Shown in pieces: positions 15,839 through 22,932 of a stretch of 43,228 bases of DNA. The stretch's first letter is position 1. Each line of letters begins with the position of its first letter. The notes below the pieces were generated by a model. That model did no database searches and had not been told where the DNA came from. It worked only from the letters and a program-made list of their open reading frames with translations. A program made the translations under genes and the position numbers. Source of the stretch: Pseudoramibacter faecis (GTDB lineage: Bacteria; Bacillota; Clostridia; Eubacteriales; Eubacteriaceae); assembly GCF_036289405.1 (NCBI RefSeq), contig NZ_JAYFFI010000019.1, forward strand, positions 1 through 43,228. The letters run 5' to 3'.

Positions 15839-16876
15839 ATGGAAACAGCATTATACGATTTAAATCAGGACGATGTTGCCCAAAGCATTGCCCGTTGCGG
15901 GCAGATTATCCGCGATGGGGGAACGGTGGTTTTCCCGACGGAAACGGTTTATGGCTTGGGTGCAAATGCTTTCGATCCGGCGGCGGTGGCTAAAATTTTT
16001 GAAGCCAAAGGCCGACCGGACGATAACCCGCTGATTGTGCATATCGCCAATTGGGATCAGATCCCGGAACTGGTGACCGAAGTGCCGGAGAAGGCCAGGC
16101 AATTAGCCACGGCCTATTGGCCGGGGCCCATGACGATGATCATGCGGCGTTCGGCGGCCGTTCCCGATGCGGTGACGGCCGGTCTCGAGACGGTGGGCAT
16201 CCGGTTTCCCAGCAATCCCTATGCCAGACAGCTGATTGCGGCCAGCGGGGTGCCGATTGCAGCGCCGTCGGCCAATATATCCGGCCGGCCGAGCCCCACC
16301 CGGGGCCGGCATGTGCTGGAGGATATGCTCGAGAAAGTGGATGCGATGCTTATCGCGGACGAATCGGACGTGGGTCTGGAGTCCACCGTGATCGATATGA
16401 CATCCACCCCGCCGACGGTGCTGCGGCCCGGCGGCATCACGGTGGCGGATATCGAACGGGTGATCGGACCGGTGGCGGTATCGCCCAATACCACCAGACC
16501 GGTGATTCCTGAAGAGGTGCGCTCGCCGGGGATGAAATACCGGCATTATGCGCCTCGCGGCCAAATGGTGATTGCCAGGGGCAGCGACGAGAAGAAAGCT
16601 GCCAAGATCAACGCGGCTATCGACGGCCTAAAGGCGCAGGATAGACCGGCGGTGCTCGCGACGGACGAAACCCTGGGGCACTACCGCCGGGGAATGATTC
16701 TTTCTCTGGGCAGCCAGGCAGATCCGGCGGCTATGAGCCACAATCTTTTTGACTGCCTGCGGGCCTTCGACGATCTCGGTGCGACCCATATTTTTGCAGA
16801 AGATGTGCCCGTCGGCAACGATACGCTGGCACTGATCAACCGACTTTACAAGGCGGCCGGCTATACCTTTATCTGA
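15839..16876 (+). CDS. sua5: Threonylcarbamoyl-AMP synthase, Sua5 long form
   Basis: Makes threonylcarbamoyl-AMP from threonine, bicarbonate and ATP, the first step of the universal t6A37 modification of ANN-decoding tRNAs. The 345 residues comprise an N-terminal YrdC domain (about 1-205; FPTETVYGLG at 32-41, KGRPDDNPLIVHI from 57, and SANISGRPSPT) and a C-terminal Sua5 domain (about 230-345) typical of the YwlC/Sua5 form rather than short TsaC. The linker SPGMKYRHYAP is characteristic. ATG 15839 follows a GAGG-type site, 15 bp after pncB, and a clear terminator ends the operon. Confidence 0.95.
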   Translation: METALYDLNQDDVAQSIARCGQIIRDGGTVVFPTETVYGLGANAFDPAAVAKIFEAKGRPDDNPLIVHIANWDQIPELVTEVPEKARQLATAYWPGPMTMIMRRSAAVPDAVTAGLETVGIRFPSNPYARQLIAASGVPIAAPSANISGRPSPTRGRHVLEDMLEKVDAMLIADESDVGLESTVIDMTSTPPTVLRPGGITVADIERVIGPVAVSPNTTRPVIPEEVRSPGMKYRHYAPRGQMVIARGSDEKKAAKINAAIDGLKAQDRPAVLATDETLGHYRRGMILSLGSQADPAAMSHNLFDCLRAFDDLGATHIFAEDVPVGNDTLALINRLYKAAGYTFI

Positions 16877-16905
16877 TATCTAATTATTTTTTATTTTGAT
16901 TCTTT

Positions 16906-16927
16906 GACCGCTTCGGCGGTCTTTTTT
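16906..16927 (+). terminator. pncB-sua5 operon terminator
   Basis: GACCGC pairs with GCGGTC over a TTCG tetraloop and is followed by six T. Confidence 0.9.
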
Positions 16928-17019
16928 AATGGGGGCATTTTGCGGGTGGCGGACATCTGATGAGACGAAGCAGGAAGCGTTTTAAGTTTGAGGCAAAGTT
17001 AAGCAATAATGAAAAGGGC

Positions 17020-17048
17020 TTGCACAAAAGGAGGGAAGGGTCTATAAT
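17020..17048 (+). promoter_or_regulatory. larA promoter
   Basis: TTGCAC (17020-17025), 17-bp spacer, perfect TATAAT (17043-17048). The predicted start, near 17055, coincides with the left edge of an inverted repeat. Confidence 0.75.
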
Positions 17049-17054
17049 AAAAAA

Positions 17055-17077
17055 GGTTAGACCAATTTTGGCTAACC
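17055..17077 (+). promoter_or_regulatory. Probable GntR operator at the larA start site
   Basis: A 23-bp near-palindrome with outer arms GGTTAG and CTAACC covers the +1 region. On the minus strand it contains ATTGGTCTAACC, close to ATTGGTCGGACC at the lctP and glcD promoters. A bound repressor here would block initiation. Assignment to the nearby GntR protein is inference. Confidence 0.6.
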
Positions 17078-17115
17078 ATGCTTGGAGAAAACGGATTGAG
17101 AAAAAGGAGTAAGGT

Positions 17116-18396
17116 ATGAAATTCAATATTCCCTGTGGCAGCGGTAAATTGACGTTAAATCTGGCTGACGATCAGGTAGCCGGCGTTTTGGAATCGAATA
17201 TCGGGGCACTCAAGTCTGAAGGCTCGGAGGACGATATCGTTAAAGCGGCGATGGCCAAACCCTATGGCGGAAAAACCCTGAAAGAACTTGCTGCAGGCAA
17301 GAAAACCTGCACCATCATCATTTCGGACCATACCCGTCCGGTGCCCAGCAAGCACATCATTCCCTTTATGCTTGAAGAGCTTCGGGAAGGGAATCCGGAT
17401 ATCGCCATCACCTTGCTGGTGGCGACGGGCTTCCATCGGCTGACTTCTGATGCGGAGCTGCGCAGCAAATTGGGCGATAAGGTGGTGGACGAGGAAAAAA
17501 TCGTCATTCACGATTCGGCCGATGCCGCCGCTAATGTAAAAATCGGTGTGTTGCCCTCCGGCGCGGATCTGATCATCGACAAGGTCGCGGCGGAAACGGA
17601 TCTGCTGGTGGCGGAAGGCTTTATTGAACCGCACTTTTTCGCGGGATTTTCCGGCGGACGCAAGAGCGTGCTGCCCGGTGTCAGCGACCGCGTAACAGTC
17701 ATGGGTAACCACTGCTCGAAATTCATCGACAGCCCCTATGCCAGAACCGGGATTCTCGAAGGCAATCCCCTGCACAAAGACATGAAGAGCGCGGCCGAGC
17801 AGGCGAACCTGGCTTATATCGTTAATGTCGTGATCGACGAAGATAAAAAGGTCGTCGCGGCGTTTGCCGGCGATAAATTTGAAGCCCATGAAGCGGGTTG
17901 CGCCTTTCTCAAGGGATATTGTCAGGTGGATGCGGTTCCGGCGGATATCGTCATCACCAGCAATGGCGGGGCACCTCTCGACCAGAATATGTATCAGTGC
18001 GTCAAGGGGATGACAGCGGCGGAAGCCACAGCCAAAGAAGGCGGCGTGATCATCATGTGTGCCGACTGCGGCGACGGTACCGGCGGCGAAGGCTTTTATC
18101 AGGCGTTGAAGAACTGTGATACCCCGCAGTCGCTGATGGACGAAATTCTGCAGGTTCCCCAGGAAGAAACCAAAGCGGATCAATGGGAATACCAGATTCA
18201 GGCGCGGATTTTGATTCATCACCCGGTGATTTATGTCAGCCGCCCGGAAATGCGGCAGACCATTGAGGACATGAAGATGATGTATGCCGGGACGATTGAA
18301 GAAGCCGTGGCGAAGGCGCTTGGAATCAAGGGCCAGGACGCCAAATTCACCGTGATTCCCAACGGAATTTCCGTGATTGTCAACGAAGCGAAATAA
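17116..18396 (+). CDS. larA: Lactate racemase (nickel-pincer enzyme)
   Basis: Interconverts D- and L-lactate in the cytosol with a covalently bound nickel-pincer nucleotide. At 426 residues the length and landmarks match LarA of Lactiplantibacillus plantarum shifted by one: DHTRPVP (71-77), ATGFHR (His107), EPHFFAGFSGGRKS with His173 and cofactor-binding Lys183, and MGNH (His199). All catalytic residues are present. The ATG at 17116 follows AAGGAG. The gene is monocistronic (own promoter, terminator at 18409). The cofactor-making genes larB, larC and larE are not in the window. With lctP and the GlcD-type oxidase it would let the cell use both lactate isomers. Other LarA-family members act on other 2-hydroxy acids, so the lactate assignment leans on this context. 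Confidence 0.9.
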   Translation: MKFNIPCGSGKLTLNLADDQVAGVLESNIGALKSEGSEDDIVKAAMAKPYGGKTLKELAAGKKTCTIIISDHTRPVPSKHIIPFMLEELREGNPDIAITLLVATGFHRLTSDAELRSKLGDKVVDEEKIVIHDSADAAANVKIGVLPSGADLIIDKVAAETDLLVAEGFIEPHFFAGFSGGRKSVLPGVSDRVTVMGNHCSKFIDSPYARTGILEGNPLHKDMKSAAEQANLAYIVNVVIDEDKKVVAAFAGDKFEAHEAGCAFLKGYCQVDAVPADIVITSNGGAPLDQNMYQCVKGMTAAEATAKEGGVIIMCADCGDGTGGEGFYQALKNCDTPQSLMDEILQVPQEETKADQWEYQIQARILIHHPVIYVSRPEMRQTIEDMKMMYAGTIEEAVAKALGIKGQDAKFTVIPNGISVIVNEAK

Positions 18397-18408
18397 ACGC
18401 AATCAAAA

Positions 18409-18436
18409 ACAGCTGAGTTATACTCGGCTGTTTTTT
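18409..18436 (+). terminator. larA terminator
   Basis: ACAGCTGAG (18409-18417) pairs with CTCGGCTGT (18423-18431, one T-G pair) and is followed by T6. Confidence 0.88.
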
Positions 18437-18468
18437 GTTGCAAGCAAAAAGAGCGGAGGAGAAAATAA

Positions 18469-18723
18469 ATGGTGCAGCGACTGCTGGGGATTGATTTTAC
18501 AGCAAAAGAGCGCGGGGCAATGGCCCGGGAGATCGCCGCGTTTTTGAAGATGAGCGGGGCGAGGCCTTGGGCGCGCTGGCCTGCGAACGGCTGACGGATT
18601 TTTTTGCGAAAAACTGGCGCCGCTGGTTTGTAACAAGGGACTTGATGCGGCGCGCGCATGGGGATCGCGGCAGAACAGAAGGAGATACTGTTGGATTTTA
18701 GCGCATTGTATCGGGATGTTTAA
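18469..18723 (+). pseudogene. DUF2164-type gene with three single-base frameshifts
   Basis: GGAGG precedes the ATG at 18469. The first frame gives LLGIDFTAKERG and REIAAFLK, then shifts at about 18549 to DERGEALGALACERLTDFFA, shifts again in an A-run near 18610 to KLAPLVCNKGLDAARA, and a third time near 18660 to GIAAEQKEILLDFSALYRDV with a stop at 18723. The joined order (basic start, ERGExxGxLAxExxxDFF, PxxxNKxLDxAR) is that of the small DUF2164 family, about 85 residues, function unknown. Each change is the loss of one base in a short repeat. Three losses in 255 bp, with none in the long genes around, point to real decay. The longest continuous frame (41 codons) cannot make the domain. Confidence 0.7.
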
Positions 18724-18749
18724 AGAGTCAGGAAGCCATTCCGATTTAA

Positions 18750-18781
18750 AATTAAAAAAGCGAAGAGCATGGCTTCGCTTT
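18750..18781 (-). terminator. gntR terminator
   Basis: AAAGCGAAG (18757-18765) pairs perfectly with CTTCGCTTT (18773-18781). On the minus strand it is followed by T6 and then a further T-rich stretch. Confidence 0.85.
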
Positions 18782-18791
18782 GCTGATGACT

Positions 18792-19526
18792 TTATTTGAG
18801 CTGAATGGTGTCGGTGGTGAAAAGATCGGTGAGATCGACGAGAAAGTCTTCGACGTAAAGCATGTGCTCTTTCATGCGTTTAAGGGCCAGATCCGGATTG
18901 CCGGCGGCGATGGCGTCCACCAGGAGACCGTGCTGGAAGGCGAGAACGCCCTCACCCTGCTCTTCGGAAATGATGGCCACCCGGGATTCATAGAGAATAT
19001 CGTCAAGCAGCGAACCGACGGAGGCCAGCGCGTCGTGGATCAGGCCGTTGCCGGAGATGATGGCGATGGTATCGTGAAAGCGGCGGTCGATGGCCGCGCT
19101 TTTGACGGAGTCCGGCTCGTGGGCCATGGCATCGGCCAGACGATGAAGTGTGGCAATATCGTCGGCGGTGGCGTGGCGTGCGGCCAGATAGGCAGCTTCT
19201 TGCTCCAAGCATTGGCGGAAATGATGCACGTTGTAAACCGTGCCGCCCCCCAGCCAGAAGGAAATGGTCATGGGCTGGGTCATGGCGAGGCTGTAATCCG
19301 CGTTGATAAAGGTACCGCCGCCTTGACGGATGGTCACGAGGCCGATCATTTCGAGGGCGCGGATGGCTTCGCGGACAGCACCGCGAGAAACGCCGAGTTC
19401 CTCGGCCCATTTGCGTTCCGGAGGCAGATGATCGCCCGGGTGCAGTTGATGATGTTTTAATTGCGTCATGATTTGGTCCATGATAATCTGATAAACGCGT
19501 TTTTGTGGTGCTTTCGAGTTGGTCAT
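18792..19526 (-). CDS. GntR/FadR-family regulator, probable lactate-responsive repressor
   Basis: The 244-residue DNA-binding protein has an N-terminal GntR winged helix (about 8-76; PPERKWAEELGVSRGAVREA is the helix-turn-helix, 35-54) and a C-terminal FCD ligand domain. Its histidines (in RRFHDTIAII and AFQHGLLVDAI) fit the metal site through which such regulators bind small carboxylates. The family includes LldR/LutR/LctA regulators of lactate genes, and it sits between larA and lctP, so lactate response is a good inference. Its known cousins read TNGT-N3-ACNA; TGGTCGGACCA inside the lctP promoter fits exactly. The start has GGAG about 9 nt upstream. It is transcribed away from lctP from its own promoter; I see no clear operator there, so autoregulation is uncertain. 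Confidence 0.9.
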   Translation of the reverse strand: MTNSKAPQKRVYQIIMDQIMTQLKHHQLHPGDHLPPERKWAEELGVSRGAVREAIRALEMIGLVTIRQGGGTFINADYSLAMTQPMTISFWLGGGTVYNVHHFRQCLEQEAAYLAARHATADDIATLHRLADAMAHEPDSVKSAAIDRRFHDTIAIISGNGLIHDALASVGSLLDDILYESRVAIISEEQGEGVLAFQHGLLVDAIAAGNPDLALKRMKEHMLYVEDFLVDLTDLFTTDTIQLK

Positions 19527-19584
19527 GATGGTAGCTCCGTTGTGATTGCTGTGTCTGGGTCATTTAACTAATTTTTGAGATATC

Positions 19585-19613
19585 ATTTTAACACAGCCCC
19601 CTTCAATAAACAA
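19585..19613 (-). promoter_or_regulatory. gntR promoter
   Basis: Minus strand: TTGTTT (19613-19608), 17-bp spacer, TAAAAT (19590-19585). It is divergent from the lctP promoter, with the two -35 elements about 20 bp apart. Confidence 0.5.
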
Positions 19614-19635
19614 AGATAAATTATTGAGGTGTATC

Positions 19636-19664
19636 TTGACATATTGGTCGGACCACTGTATAAT
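19636..19664 (+). promoter_or_regulatory. lctP promoter with GntR operator in the spacer
   Basis: Perfect TTGACA (19636-19641), 17-bp spacer, perfect TATAAT (19659-19664). The spacer carries TGGTCGGACCA (19645-19655), a perfect inverted repeat about a central G, matching the LldR-type consensus TNGT-N3-ACNA. A repressor here would occlude RNA polymerase; a fully consensus promoter makes sense only if it is held off. Confidence 0.85.
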
Positions 19665-19718
19665 AAAAAAAGGTTTTTTAATGGATTACATATTTTGAGG
19701 AGAAAGAGGAGACAAGAT

Positions 19719-21272
19719 ATGCAAGCAGTTAATTTCATTCTGGCATTATTACCGATTTTATGGCTGATCATTGCGCTGAGCGTGCTGAAAATGCCGGGCT
19801 TTAAAGCCTGTGTGATCGCACTGGTCATCGGTGCCGTCATTGCGCTGGCAAAGTTCAATCTGTCGGTAAGCAACGTGGGGACAGCGGCTTTGGAAGGGGC
19901 GCTCAATGCGCTGTGGCCGATCATTCTCGTGATCATCGCCGCGCTGTTCACCTACAATCTGACGCTTGAGACCAAGTCGATGGATTCGATCAAAGGCATG
20001 CTGTCGTCGGTGTCGATGGACCAGCGGGTGCTGATGCTCATCATCGGCTGGGGCTTCGGCAACTTCATGGAAGGGATGGCCGGCTTTGGGACGGCCGTGG
20101 CCATTCCGGCGAGTATCCTCGTCGGTCTGGGCTTCGACCCGATTCCGACGGTGGTGGCCTGTCTGGTGGTTAACTCGACGCCGACAGCCTTTGGCTCCGT
20201 CGGGGTACCGACGACGACCCTGGCAGCCGTGACAGGGCTGAATGCTTCGACTCTGGCGGCGAATACCGCGCTGATTCAGGCACTGCTGATGTTCTTATCG
20301 CCGTTCTTTGCCATGCTTATTCTGGGCAAAGGCTTTAAAGGCATGAAGGGCGTGTGGGGGATCACGCTGATTTCCTCGCTGGCCTTTGTGGTGCCGGCAT
20401 TTTTGGCCGGGACATTCATCGGCCCGGAACTGCCGGATATCATCGGTTCGATTTGCTGTATGGCCGTTACGATTCTCGTGGCCCGTTCGATGAAGAAAGA
20501 TCCGCCGGAAGAATTCATGACGAAAAAATCAGACAGCATGGTAGATTTGAAGGGAATGACGGTCGGATCGGCGGTGAAGGCCTGGTGCCCGTTCATCCTG
20601 ATTTTCGTCTTCTTAATTCTAACCTCCAGCCTGGTGCCGGCGATCCACGATCCGCTGTCGAGCATCGCGTCTCAGATCACGATCTACAACGGCAAAGGCG
20701 CGTCGCCGCTCGGCTTCACCTGGATCAACACCCCGGGGATCATCATCTTTATCGCGGCGATTATCGGCGGCTTGGTGCAGGGCGCCAAGATGTCGACTCA
20801 GGGCAAAGTGTTTAAAAACACCGTGGTTGGCAACTGGAAGACCATTGTCACCATTTGCTCCGTGCTGGCTCTGGCCAAGATCATGACCCACAGCGGCATG
20901 ACCGGCGAAATCGCCAACGTGCTCGTGGCGGCGACCGGAACCTTCTTCCCGCTGGTTTCACCGCTGATCGGGACGATCGGGGCTTTCGTGACGGGCTCCG
21001 GCACCTCGACGAACGTGCTCTTCGGGGATTTGCAGCGCCAGACGGCGGTCAGCATCGGCGCGGGTCCATCTTGGCTGGCGGCGGCCAATACCATGGGAGC
21101 TGGTATCGGCAAAATGATCAGCCCTCAGGGGATCGCCATTGGCACGTCGGCCATCGCCATGGCAGGGGCCGAAAGCGAAGTACTGCGTTCGGTCTTTAAG
21201 TACTGCCTGATCTATGTGATCGTCGGCGGTTTGGTCTGCTACTTCCTGCCGATGCTCGGTCTTGTGGGATAA
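19719..21272 (+). CDS. lctP: L-lactate permease (LctP family)
   Basis: Integral membrane carrier that imports lactate with protons (lactate permease family). The 517 residues are almost entirely hydrophobic helices, about 12-14 spans, starting with NFILALLPILWLIIALSVL. The family segments GWGFGNFMEGMAGFGTAVAIP and VVNSTPTAFGSVGVP are evident, as is TGSGTSTNVLFG near the C-terminus. I chose ATG 19719 because the frame's earlier ATG (19629) lies before the promoter, and GAGGAG precedes 19719. The gene is monocistronic, regulated from the operator in its promoter, and shares a bidirectional terminator with the flavodiiron gene. Confidence 0.95.
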   Translation: MQAVNFILALLPILWLIIALSVLKMPGFKACVIALVIGAVIALAKFNLSVSNVGTAALEGALNALWPIILVIIAALFTYNLTLETKSMDSIKGMLSSVSMDQRVLMLIIGWGFGNFMEGMAGFGTAVAIPASILVGLGFDPIPTVVACLVVNSTPTAFGSVGVPTTTLAAVTGLNASTLAANTALIQALLMFLSPFFAMLILGKGFKGMKGVWGITLISSLAFVVPAFLAGTFIGPELPDIIGSICCMAVTILVARSMKKDPPEEFMTKKSDSMVDLKGMTVGSAVKAWCPFILIFVFLILTSSLVPAIHDPLSSIASQITIYNGKGASPLGFTWINTPGIIIFIAAIIGGLVQGAKMSTQGKVFKNTVVGNWKTIVTICSVLALAKIMTHSGMTGEIANVLVAATGTFFPLVSPLIGTIGAFVTGSGTSTNVLFGDLQRQTAVSIGAGPSWLAAANTMGAGIGKMISPQGIAIGTSAIAMAGAESEVLRSVFKYCLIYVIVGGLVCYFLPMLGLVG

Positions 21273-21311
21273 AAACGACCGATTCAACACAAAAAACAAA
21301 AACATAAAGTG

Positions 21312-21353
21312 AAAAGCCCGTCGGCAAGGCTTCGTTCTGCCGGCGGGCTTTTT
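21312..21353. terminator. Bidirectional terminator between lctP and fprA
   Basis: A 15-bp stem (21312-21326 with 21338-21352, one T-G pair) has an A-run on the left and a T-run on the right, so it serves both convergent genes. Confidence 0.92.
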
Positions 21354-21381
21354 GATGGTCTGTTGCTGGTGAAGGGGTGAA

Positions 21382-22587
21382 TTAGCGTTTGTTAATGTCC
21401 CTGGCAATGGCATCGGCCAGCGTGTCGAGAGCGGCCTTGTTATCCGCGGATACCGAGGATTGAACGGTCACTTTGTTTTCGAGGCGTTTCATATCCTTCA
21501 TGGCAGCCAGCTTTTCTTCGATGAGGGTGCCGGCCTTGATGGCCCAGGTGCCGTTTTCGATGACAGAGACCGTGCGGTTGTTGAGCGCGAGCATTTCCAT
21601 ATCGGTAATGAAGGCATCCATCGGCGGATAAATGTGCAGGTTGTAGGTGCAGGAAGCCAGCACCAGGTGTGACAGGCGGAAGGCCTCGCTAATCAGGTAG
21701 GACTTATCCGTTTTGGAGACGTCGAAGACTCGCACCTCCGTCACGCCGTTTTCCACCAGCTTGCCTGCCAGAATGTCCGCGGCCTGTTCCGTATCGCCAT
21801 ACATCGAGGCATAGACGACAAGCACGCCCTTGGATTCCGGTTCGTAGCGGCTCCATTTGTCGTGCTTGTCGATGAAATAACTTAGATCTTTGCGCCAGAT
21901 GAGCCCGTGGAGAGGGCAGATCATCTGGATATTGAGAGCCGCGGTTTTTTTGAGCAGCCCCTGAACGTTCTTGCCGTATTTGCCGACGATATTGGTGTAG
22001 TAGCGGCGGGCTTCGTCGATCCAGTCGCGGTCAAAATTGACTTCGTCGGCGAAAAGTTTACCGTCGAGGGCCTTGAAAGAACCGAAGGCATCGGCGGAGA
22101 AGAGCACGCCATTCGTGCTGTCAAAGCTCACCATCACCTCCGGCCAGTGGACCATTGGCGCGGTGACAAAATGGAATTCGTGCCGGCCAAAGCTTTTGCT
22201 GTCCCCGTTTTTGACGGTGTCGAAGCAATCGGCGACATCGGTGCTGAACTGGGTAAGAAATTGCTTGGCCTTGGCGGTGCCGATGACCCGGGCATTCGGG
22301 TAATGAAGAAGCAGTTCGCCGAGGGTGGCCGCGTGGTCGGGCTCCACGTGGTGGACGATGACGTAATCCAGCGGGCGGCCGTTTAAAGCGGCTTCGACGT
22401 TGTCAAAAAACTGACGCCCACAGGACCAGTCGACGGTGTCAAAGAGCACGGTCTTTTCGTCGAGGAGCATGTAAGCGTTGTAGCTGACGCCTTCGGGAAT
22501 GGGGTGAATATTTTCAAACCGTTCGGTTCTTCTGTCGTTGGCGCCGATCCAGTAAAGATCGTCGGTTACTTTGCGAATATGGTGCAT
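21382..22587 (-). CDS. fprA: Flavodiiron protein (A-type flavoprotein; O2/NO reductase)
   Basis: Cytosolic detoxifying enzyme that reduces oxygen to water, or nitric oxide to N2O, in anaerobes. The 401 residues comprise an N-terminal metallo-beta-lactamase-like domain with the diiron ligands VHHVEPDHA (H-x-E-x-D-H), a further ligand region SADAFGSF, and CPLHGLIWR, followed by a C-terminal flavodoxin domain (about 255-395, starting VVYASMYGDTEQAA) that binds FMN. No rubredoxin or flavin reductase domain is fused, so an external donor is needed. The start is ATG 22587, with AGGAGG 7 nt upstream; the longer frame to 22710 runs through regulatory DNA. It is divergent from glcD, and its upstream region has an ATTGGTCGG element, so it may belong to the lactate regulon. 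Confidence 0.93.
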   Translation of the reverse strand: MHHIRKVTDDLYWIGANDRRTERFENIHPIPEGVSYNAYMLLDEKTVLFDTVDWSCGRQFFDNVEAALNGRPLDYVIVHHVEPDHAATLGELLLHYPNARVIGTAKAKQFLTQFSTDVADCFDTVKNGDSKSFGRHEFHFVTAPMVHWPEVMVSFDSTNGVLFSADAFGSFKALDGKLFADEVNFDRDWIDEARRYYTNIVGKYGKNVQGLLKKTAALNIQMICPLHGLIWRKDLSYFIDKHDKWSRYEPESKGVLVVYASMYGDTEQAADILAGKLVENGVTEVRVFDVSKTDKSYLISEAFRLSHLVLASCTYNLHIYPPMDAFITDMEMLALNNRTVSVIENGTWAIKAGTLIEEKLAAMKDMKRLENKVTVQSSVSADNKAALDTLADAIARDINKR

Positions 22588-22618
22588 CAATAAGCCTCCT
22601 GAATAATTAAGATAATGG

Positions 22619-22645
22619 ATTGGTCGGTATGTCCGGAATCGGACA
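22619..22645. promoter_or_regulatory. Operator-like half site and 16-bp palindrome before fprA
   Basis: ATTGGTCGG (22619-22627) repeats the 9-bp core found at lctP and glcD, but its right half is absent. It abuts TGTCCGGAATCGGACA (22630-22645), with perfect 6-bp arms and a 4-nt centre. No consensus promoter for fprA is obvious; it must start near here on the minus strand. Confidence 0.45.
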
Positions 22646-22823
22646 CGGTGGCTACTGGCAGCAGGGCCGCCAAAGCCATTAATGGTCATGTTTTGTGTCC
22701 ATCTTATCATGAATCAGTGTGAATGGGGTAACTTTTTGCGATGAAAATGGAAAAATTCGTTCGATAAATGTTAAGGATAGTTTAAAAGAATGAATGTAAT
22801 TTTTTGAAAACGCCGAGCACGCT

Positions 22824-22852
22824 TGAATTAGATTGAAGAAAAGCGTATAATG
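22824..22852 (+). promoter_or_regulatory. glcD promoter
   Basis: TTGAAT (22824-22829), 17-bp spacer, perfect TATAAT (22847-22852). The start would be near 22859. Confidence 0.75.
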
Positions 22853-22861
22853 AGTTTATAA

Positions 22862-22888
22862 ATTGGTCGGACCGGTTGGACGACCCAA
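22862..22888 (+). promoter_or_regulatory. Tandem GntR operators just downstream of the glcD start
   Basis: TTGGTCGGACCGG (22863-22875) is followed directly by TTGGACGACCCAA (22876-22888). Both fit TTGG-N5-CC; the second is a full TTGG/CCAA inverted repeat. The position at about +3 to +30 is typical of a roadblock or occlusion operator. With 22588-22861 this accounts for the fprA-glcD gap; the remainder is AT-rich and holds nothing else I can name. Confidence 0.65.
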
Positions 22889-22932
22889 TGAGTGTCAATC
22901 AAGTGTTGTGGAGTTAAAGGAGGACTACTTGA

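Noticed and set aside
22588..22710. Longer fprA start at 22710
   Set aside because: It runs through the operator-like sequences; ATG 22587 has an ideal AGGAGG site and matches the family start.
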